This document shows positions 56,729 to 64,000 of a stretch of 64,000 bases of DNA, in pieces (the first letter of the stretch is position 1; each line of letters opens with the position of its first letter). The DNA is from Cryptomeria japonica (Eukaryota > Streptophyta > Pinopsida > Cupressales > Cupressaceae). The stretch is taken from positions 912,959,648-913,023,647 of the forward strand of contig NC_081414.1 of the NCBI RefSeq assembly GCF_030272615.1, in the 5' to 3' direction. The translations under genes were made by a program, and so were the position numbers. The notes under the pieces were generated by a model. It did no database searches. It was not told where the DNA came from and saw nothing but the letters and a program-made list of their open reading frames with translations.

Positions 56729-58368
56729 TGTAGACGTCTAAAAATGGTCAACGCTTGCGGAGTCATACTTTAACATTGTCGCATTGCCTTATTTTAGGGT
56801 TTTTTGCGTCGCATTAACATTTCTTCTATGTTGCGCACTTGGTCTTTATCATTTGCGAGCATCGAGTCCTTCTTCTGCATTCTTTATTTGTCTCGCTTTC
56901 GAATTTGGTCTTGTCGATAATAATCTTCACTCATGATTTTGAACGATCTTATCCTGTCGCATTATGATGTGTGCTCATTTATCATCATTTTGGACATCAT
57001 CAATCCTAATCGATGATATAATTAGGGTTTTGTCCTCTTGTCAATCTTGTTATCTTGCGATCGATTCGTCATCGATCCTCGTCCTTGTCAATCTTGTCAT
57101 TTTGCAATCGATTCGTCATCGATCCTTGTCCTCTTGTCAATCTCATCAATTTCGTGATTGATTTGTCATCGATCGTTGTCCTTTTCAATCTTGTCATTTT
57201 GCGATCGATTCATCATCGATCCTTGTCCTCTTGTCAATCTCATCAATTTTGCGATCGATTTGTTATCGATCGTTGTCCTTTTCAATCGTGTCAATTTGGA
57301 TCAATTAGTCATTGTTCCTCGTCAATTGGCGCCTATCAATTTGGTCTCTTTATCAATCTTGGTCAATTTGTCAACCAATCTCAATCATTTGTCAGCATTG
57401 GTCCTTTGTCAATCAAAATCATGCTCAAATCGACCCTACATCAATTATCTTTTGTCAAGACCTAATTGTCATCCTTGCATTTCTAATTCATCTTCTAGGG
57501 TTTTATGATTTATTCATTTAATCTTGTTTGTCATTTTCCCTCTAGGTTAAATAATTTATTTATCCTAAGTCTTCTTGTCACAATTAAATATTTATTTAAT
57601 TGGCTAATTAATTCCCCCTCTTTTTGTGAATTAATTAATGAATGAAAAATTATTAATTAATTTACCTAATTTTCATCAATTTCTAATTTCCTAATTTCCA
57701 ATTCATCATTTCTAAACCTAATTTCACATTTCTCCTATTTTTCTAATATTTCCCCTAATTTCATGGGAATGACATTTCAATCTTGTCATAATTTGTCATT
57801 CAATCAATTTTGCATAGCAATCTTGTCAATTTTGTCATAATTTGTCAATCAATCAATTTTGCATGTCAATCTTGTCATAATTTGTCAATCAATCAATCTT
57901 GCATAGAAAGTGTCAATTTTGTCATAATTTGTCATATTTGTCATTCTTGATTTGAAATTTCCTTTCAAATCTCTTCATGCTAATCTTGTCATCTCTCCAA
58001 TTTGTCTGTAAATTGGATGAGTTTCTTCAATCAAAGGATCAATTAATCACATTATCGAACTAATCACATTTTCAGAGAATCAATCACGCTTCTAGTATCC
58101 TTACGTTGCCATTTCATCTTGCTTTCATGCTATGCCTTTGCATTTGTAGGTGAGATCCACAAACAAAGCAATTTGAAGGAGAAAGAAGGACAATGGAGAA
58201 TTATGGAGGAGACATTCATGTTTGTAATGGTTTGCATTTGATTTGAATGTCTTGTTTTCATATCTCTATTGAATGTTTTTAGGATTTTCTTATCATTGCA
58301 ATCTGGTTTTTGTGATTGAGCTAGTTTAATGTCTGTTTGCTTTGATGATTTCCAAATTCCTATCTACA
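56729..58368 (+). mobile_element. Solo LTR, Gypsy type, 1640 bp, TSD cagat
   Basis: Begins tgtagacgtctaaaaatggt and ends cctatctaca, with cagat on both sides (56724-56728 and 58369-58373). The TGTAGACGTC start is a common plant Gypsy LTR start. A minisatellite lies at 57056-57300 and tcaatcttgtcataatttgt-type repeats at 57780-57940. No internal coding region adjoins it. Confidence 0.87.
57056..57300. repeat. ~48-bp minisatellite with tcatcgatc
   Basis: Five units of about 48 bp, each with (c/a)gatcgatt, gtcatcgatc, (c/g)ttgtcc and tcaatc. Alternate units are more alike, so the higher-order period is about 97 bp. Confidence 0.88.
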
Positions 58369-58373
58369 CAGAT

Positions 58374-59639
58374 ATTTGTATTCTTTGATACATGTGGTAT
58401 TAGAACCATGAATACACATTCCTTCTTGCATTAGCATTACTCCAACACTTAACTCTATCATTGGAGCATCGTGGAGCCAAACAAACATCATCATTGCATC
58501 TAGAAGGCTCAAGAAATGAAATATTACCTTTTGTATCATAAAAAACAGTAAATTAAAAATTTTACAAATTTTTCGATAACACTAAGCTTTTGTGTAATAT
58601 GGTATTGTACATAGTTGTGTGATACAAAAAAGTTTGCAAAAAAATGAAAACCAAAATTAGAAAAGGGCTAAATAACCCTCGTCCATTTTAGGACTTTTAG
58701 TCAATTTATTTTTGAGGAATTCTAAAGGTCATTGACCTTTGTTTAGGTCTATTTTTTAATTCTAAAGGCATGTAATTTCACTATTTTTTTCTCATTTGTT
58801 TGGAGCTTTTGCATAACCATATTTGGCTATTGCATGCTTGATCCAGGGGTTTCTTTGCCATATTATGTAGGTTATTTTGTCATATCAAGGAAAAGGTCTA
58901 TGTTGTGGTCAACTCAAAGGTCTAGTGGCCATGAGAAAAATCCTATAGCGCCATATCTTGTATAGTAATCATCAAAAAGGTGATTTCAATGGAATCTCTA
59001 GCCTGGTCAATTTTGGGAGAGGCATCCTTTTCCTTTTAGCTATTATTTGGGATTAATATATCAATCGAGTTCATTACCCACTCATGCTATAATCACCTCT
59101 ATACATCACAATTTTACAAAGATTTCCTCATGCTAATCCCTGAATACATTATTCTTGTCCTTGAGTTTTCCATGGCGATGAATTCTTGGCTTAAATTTTG
59201 TTGGGCCAAAGATTTCTAATTTCCTTTTGTTTTTATCCATTGTTTAGGAGTGTAAATACATGCTTGCAACACATTTGGAAAATATATCCACAATACCTCT
59301 ACATGACCTATGAATCTCATTTTGAATTGTCATTAGAACAACAATGATGTAACACTCTCCAAAAAATCGAGTCCCTTAAGATTTGACTTTGCCTACATTC
59401 TTTACCTCATCACCATTAGATAGTTACAGTTTAGAAAAAAAAAACCTCAATTACTATTATATAATACCTCTTGACATAATTAAAAATTAAAAAAATAATT
59501 ATTATTATTTAAAATTGTAAATATATAATTTATCATTAAAAAGGTTAATTGGCTTGTCGGCTATCATACATTTCCTAAAAATTTACAGCAATATAAATTA
59601 ATATCCCGTGGGCCGTAACTGCTAGCCGGCAGTGTACCT
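58374..59639. other. Intergenic DNA upstream of the kinase gene
   Basis: AT-rich with no recognised gene. At 58393 tggtattagaaccatg resembles a Copia-type primer site, but no LTR end directly precedes it. From 59450 on the sequence is A/T-run rich and leads into the gene's promoter region. Confidence 0.5.
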
Positions 59640-59690
59640 CGTTGATTGGCAGCAGCATTGTTTTTATAGTTTATTTTACCAATTTTTTGT
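59640..59690 (+). promoter_or_regulatory. Possible core promoter of the CDKF gene
   Basis: Two CCAAT boxes (attgg at 59645, ccaat at 59679) surround a TATA-like ttttatagtttatttta (59661-59677). This is about 230-250 bp before the main start codon. Position and motifs fit a plant promoter, but the TATA is not canonical and no transcript evidence is available. Confidence 0.35.
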
Positions 59691-59712
59691 TTGTAGCTTG
59701 CAAGCCCTAGTC

Positions 59713-59864
59713 ATGGAGAAACACCCAAACTTTTGCACTTGACATACATGTAAAGAGGTTGAAACCCTTCCCAGCAAGCATTGAATTCTGTCAAAATTTG
59801 AGGGCGGTTGCCCAGGGTTAAAACGCCAGAGACCCCGGCTGAGGCCATGGCTTCCTATTCTTGA
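59713..59864 (+). promoter_or_regulatory. Three upstream ORFs in the probable 5' leader
   Basis: uORF1 59713-59742 encodes MEKHPNFCT. uORF2 59748-59753 is a bare ATG-TAA. uORF3 59847-59864 encodes MASYS. All end before the main ATG. AUG-UAA start-stop elements are known to stall ribosomes in some plant leaders. Whether the transcript includes all three depends on the start site, which is not known. Confidence 0.45.
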
Positions 59865-59908
59865 GCACCCCGCAGCTGCTTTTCAGCAACCAGTGCGGCT
59901 GCAAGATC

Positions 59909-62437
59909 ATGCTCCCTCTCGGCTCCTGCTGCTCAACTGCCTCTGATTCAAGTGCTCCTTCGAACAAGGTCATAAAAATGGAGAATGATGATGTGCAGAG
60001 CAGTTGGAGTCTTCATGGAAATAGGGATATCACCTCGCGCTATGAAATTCTGGAAAGGGTGGGCAGTGGGACTTATTCCGATGTATATAGAGGCAGGAGA
60101 AAGGAGGACGGGTTGATTGTAGCCTTAAAGGAAATTCATGATTACCAGAGCAGTTTGAGAGAGATTGAAGCCCTTTGCAGGCTGAGATTGACTGGGTCCC
60201 CAAATGTTGTTTGGCTTTATGAGTGGTTTTGGAGAGAGCATGAAGATGCAGTTTTGGTGTTGGAGTTTTTGCAATCTGATCTTTATTCTGTAATTAGGTC
60301 TGCAAAGAAGGATGGGATGGGAATTCCTGAAAGAGAGGTTAAGACATGGATGATTCAGGTCTTACAGGGAGTGGCTGATTGCCATGCTAATTTTGTCGTC
60401 CATCGTGACCTGAAGCCTTCCAATCTACTAATTTCGGCTGATGGAGTTCTCAAGGTTGCTGATTTTGGACAGGTAAGTGAGATATTCTTATTGCTTACTT
60501 TTTAAGTTGTACGGTTGGGTGTTGCAACAAGATCAACCCTCTTTTGTAGCTGCCATTGTATGTATTGAGTTGTTATCATTGAATTTAAATCTGAAATGCT
60601 CTAGAGTTATAATTCCATATAGGGAAACAATACTCTATCTGGCTGTCCTGTACTATATTTTATCATCCTGTAGGAATAATAGAGTTTTACTCTTGAAGTT
60701 CATTTCACTTTCAAGTTTTCTGTAAATTATTTCTTGGTTCAAAGTTTCTTTTGATTTGTAGTATTTACTTAATTAAATATTTTAAAACTCTCTATATAAT
60801 TGAAATCCCCACTTTACAAAATTGGAAGCCCTGCTGCACCTGCATTAGCACTGCCGTTATTTGTATTGAGTTGCTGTCATTGAGTTTAAACCTGAAATAC
60901 ACCAAAGTCATGAATCCATCTAAGAAAACAATACTCTATATGGCTGTCCTGCACTAGATTTTATCATCCTATAGGAATAATAAAGTATTACTTTTCAAGT
61001 TCATTTTGTATCCAGCATGTACATATTCAATTTTTCTGTAAATTATTTCTCGGTTCAAAGTTTATTTTGATTTGTATTATCTCCTTAATTGAATATTTCA
61101 AAACTCTCTATATAATTCAAAACTTCCACTTCACAAAATTGGAAGCCCTGCTGCATCTGCATTACCACTGCCATTATTTGTTTTGAGTTGCTATCATTGA
61201 GTTTAAATCTGAAATACACCAAAGTCATAAGTCCAAATAAGGAAACAATACTCTTTATGGCTGTTCTGTTCTAGATTTTATCATCCTGTACGAATAACAG
61301 GATATTACTTTTCAAGTTCATTTTGTATCCAGCATGCACACTTTCAATTCAAAGTTTCTTTTGATTCATGTTATTTCCCTAATTGAATATTTCAAAACTC
61401 TCCACCGCACAAATTTGGAAGCAGTGCTGTACCTGCACTACCACCCATTTTCCTGGAAGCCTTGGTTCAAACTTCATAGTAAGGCACATAAAAACAAAGC
61501 CTAATGATTTTCCTCCCCGAAGCCAAACAGATATTATGGAATCTCTGCAGTACTCTTTTTTTTGGGAATTCAGCAACATTCAAGAACTTGAAACTGATTT
61601 GGAGGTTTACACCTGCAGGCAAGGATTTTAGAGGAGCCTGTTACAAATTCGACAGGAGAATGTGAACATCCAGATGATATGGTTGTGGATGTCTTGGGAG
61701 AAAGAAGATTGGAGAATAGTGTTAATGCTGAAAAACTGCCAAATGAAGGGGATGTAAATTCAACTTCTGCAACTGAATCAACTTCTGAAGGTTTTGCAAA
61801 GCCTGGACACTCAGATTTGGGGTGGAAAAATGAAGGCATGGCTGAGTCTGAACTTACTTGTGGTGTGGGAACCAGATGGTACAGAGCCCCAGAATTGCTG
61901 TATGGAGCAACAGTCTACGGAAAGGAAGTTGATTTATGGTCATTAGGCTGTATCTTTGGAGAGCTGCTGATTTTAGAACCTCTATTTCCTGGCACTTCAG
62001 ATGTTGATCAGCTTAGCAGACTGGTTAGAGTTCTAGGGAGTCCAACTGAGGAAAATTGGCCTGGATGTTCTAATCTTCCCGATTATGGGAAGATTTGTTT
62101 TCCTGGTAACTCTTCTCATTTAGGTTTGAAGAATCATGTTCCAAATTGTTCCGAGAGTGCCTTTTCTATCTTAGAAAGACTTGTCTGCTATGACCCTACA
62201 GCTCGGCTTAATGCAGCAGAGGTTCTTGAGAATAGATACTTCATTGAGGAGCCCATTCCTGCCCTAGCACATGAATTGAAAGTTCCACCACCTCAGAAAG
62301 ATGATGAAATATGCTCAGATGATGAATGGGACAAAAGGAAGAATGATGAATCAGATTCAGATTTTGAAGGCATGGATGGTTTTAATGTGATTCACTCAAG
62401 TACTGGTTTCTCAATCCAGTTTGAAAAGTTCCCATAA
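59909..62437 (+). CDS. CDKF;1: Cyclin-dependent kinase F;1 (CDK-activating kinase), two exons
   Basis: Exon 1 is 59909-60472, intron 60473-61618 (gtaagt...tgcag, phase 0), exon 2 61619-62437: 460 aa. Kinase motifs: Gly loop GSGTYSDV (52-59), VALK lysine (74), catalytic HRDLKPSN (165-172), DFG (185-187), T-loop GTRWYRAPE (272-280), DLWSLGCIFGE. About 85 residues between DFG and GTRWYRAPE are the insertion typical of CDKF, absent from ordinary CDKs. The acidic tail (DSDFEGMDGFNV...GFSIQFEKFP) also matches the family. In Arabidopsis CDKF;1 activates CDKD kinases by T-loop phosphorylation without a cyclin, linking cell cycle and RNA polymerase II. The start may instead be 59978 (MENDDVQSSW), which has a stronger context and aligns with the Arabidopsis N-terminus. 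Nothing looks broken, and all catalytic residues are present. Confidence 0.93.
60551..61443 (+). repeat. Three tandem ~300-bp copies inside the CDKF intron
   Basis: Units begin at 60551, 60852 and 61169 with tgcc(a/g)tt..t and ttgagttg, and end with a tggaagccctgctgca-like block. Shared marks include aaacaatactct, gctgtcctg, ttttatcatcctgtaggaat, and caaagttt(c/a)ttttgatt. Periods are 301 and 317 bp; the last copy is shortened to about 275 bp. They fill most of the 1146-bp intron without touching splice sites. Confidence 0.88.
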
Positions 62438-64000
62438 GCACTGATCAAGCTTTTTATGATTCTCTAGGTGTTGATGTGCATTGCAGAATGAATTTAACAT
62501 GATTATTAATTAATGGATTCTATATGCAATGAATTACAGATATAATTGGATTGCAAATTTAGTGGTAAAAGTCTTTTTCAAATCCCTACCCTGTGATTCA
62601 TCACCTTCTCTAGCTTGGTCTAAAGGGTTGTCAATTGGTGCAGACAACTAATGAGTCAAAGTGAACCTATATATATAATGAATAAGATTTCTACATTGTA
62701 GATGAGAACATGAATATGAAAGATACAATAATCAAAGAAAGATAGATGGAAAGAAAAAATGATTAATAAAGATACAATTTAGACAGCTCATCATTATGAA
62801 GGATGCCGTAATTACCAAAGGGGATGAAAAAAAAATGACTAATTAAGATACTATTTAGGAAAAATGCGCAAATATAACTGATGAACTAAAGTCTGTGAAG
62901 GAGGTACAAATGAAGCTATAAATGCTGACAAAGTAGTAATTAGCCAAATAATCTTGATTAATTGATAAGAATGTACTACAAAAGAAAATACTTAGCAAGC
63001 TAGCTTGCTTATTTTGTCAATTTCAGAGTTACATTTTCAATTGGATGCTGAGATGAAAATAGCTTTCTCTGCCAGTGATTACCTATCCTACATGCCCAAA
63101 TGTAGACAAAGGTTAACTTAACAGCCTAAATGTCAAATCAGTATCGATGACAAAGTTAATAATGGCTCAGCAGACATGGACAGAATGTATTAAAGACCCT
63201 ACTGAGAGGAATTTAGGAAGCAGCTATTCTGGCTCCAAAAACATGGTACGTTTATATGGAAAGTGCATAACATGAAAGTTAGATGCACGTTATACACTGT
63301 TGATTTTGCAAGCTACGGTTGCGATTTTCCAAGTGGTCAATAACATGATGTACGATTTAACTGTTTTGGAGCCAGTTTAGCTTCTACCAGGAATTTGTCT
63401 GTAAGAGTTCATTCAAGCGTCCTTATTGGTTTAACATTTTATTGGTTTCAACTCTAATAAAACATATATAAATATTGTTTGGATATCTCAGTTTATAGTG
63501 AGAAAGTGGGCTGAGAAAACTCTTCTAGTGTTTGACAATAATACTTAGAGCATCATTGTTGGCTTAATAGAAATATTATCCAAGAAATTTGGGTGACCTT
63601 GAAAAGACCTAGAATCTCTATTTATATTAAAAAAATCAAATTCTTGTTCTATGTAGGATCCAAATAAGATTGGATAAATGTAAGAATAATTCATGATATT
63701 CCTTTGCATGTATTTATAAACCACATCTTTTTCACATCTTAGTTAATTTAAATATTAAGTAACTTATGATCTTTCTTTTAAAAACTAATTAAATTGTAGA
63801 ATTTTTAAGTCTACTGTAAATGGTCATGAAAGGGTGGGAACAACATAGTGGGCTCTAACATAAAAAGTTTGTTTTGGCCATGTTCTCCATTTTGAAAACT
63901 TTTGTTTCTTCTCTTTAAAAATGAAGACTATTGTTTCTGTGCTGCAATGGAAGAGAACAACAAAAAGTTGGAAATAAAGACAACAATACGAGGTTCCAGA
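62438..64000. other. 3' flank of the kinase gene
   Basis: The first few hundred bases should hold the 3' UTR; A/T-rich candidate poly(A) regions lie near 62500 and 62680, but none stands out. The rest is AT-rich with no open frame of interest and no recognised repeat. Confidence 0.45.

Noticed and set aside
57056-57300. CRISPR-like array
   Set aside because: Units are contiguous and degenerate without unique spacers, and the sequence is plant nuclear; it is a minisatellite.
57055-57508. Cys/Ser/His-rich open frames
   Set aside because: They are translations of the 48-bp minisatellite, whose period is a multiple of three, so frames stay open by chance.
58393-58408. Copia primer-binding site (tggtattagaaccatg)
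   Set aside because: It lies 25 bases past the end of a solo LTR that has its own target duplication, and no Copia LTR end directly precedes it.
59861-59908. Extension of the kinase frame upstream to 59861
   Set aside because: The frame is open but starts at TTG, not ATG, and does not match the family. The in-frame ATGs are 59909 and 59978.
60477-60957. Open frames within the CDKF intron
   Set aside because: They lie between clear GT and AG splice sites in the tandem repeats and have no similarity to known proteins.

Overview
This window comes from a large, repeat-dense seed-plant nuclear genome. A conifer or other gymnosperm is my best guess. The signs are one host gene in 64 kb, old and deeply nested LTR retrotransposons, several solo LTRs, many 5'-truncated LINEs, and AT-rich intergenic DNA. 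No sequence feature fixes the species.

The one confident host gene is near the right end (59909-62437, + strand). It encodes an ortholog of the plant-specific CDK-activating kinase CDKF;1, in two exons, with the long insertion between DFG and GTRWYRAPE that marks this subfamily. Its intron holds three tandem copies of a ~300-bp unit, and its 5' flank holds three short uORFs, one of them a bare AUG-UAA.

Right of a solo LTR (352-1612), a copia-like LTR (2653-3798) and a LINE tail (4137-5975), an old Copia element lies on the - strand (5984-7249 and 30222-~31535). It is split by a 23-kb Ty3/Gypsy element of the Tat lineage (7250-30221, TSD attag). That element carries gag, protease, G-patch, RT, RNase H, a second (archaeal-type) RNase H and integrase, and is broken. 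Inside its protease region sits a 7.8-kb element on the opposite strand (13904-21725, TSD atatt). It has no RT or integrase, but keeps one long open frame (1142 aa) for a gag plus protease-like protein. An older relative lies at 44223-52461 (TSD aaatg) and has a different, unrecognised coding region. All three share the primer-binding-site core tggtgaacctga, so the two short families look like passengers that may use a Tat-type partner's enzymes.

Between these, 32.6-43.6 kb is mostly LINE debris: an L1-type ORF2 split by a solo LTR (34710-36182, TSD ttaac), and several 3' ends on the - strand. Three LINE copies carry, after an RNase H domain, the same extra C-terminal domain, which I do not recognise. 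Two tRNA-derived SINE candidates (43.7 and 48.6 kb), one with a perfect 16-bp TSD, are also present.

Right of 52.5 kb are the 5' half of another LINE (ORF1 and the start of ORF2), an LTR related to the short families with a (GT)n(GC)n(AC)n palindrome, a purine-rich tandem duplication, and a 1640-bp solo LTR (56729-58368, TSD cagat) with a TCATCGATC-rich minisatellite. The kinase gene follows. LTR divergences are hand estimates: about 1.5% for the nested element, about 4% for the Tat element and about 8-10% for the element at 44-52 kb. The order agrees with the nesting.
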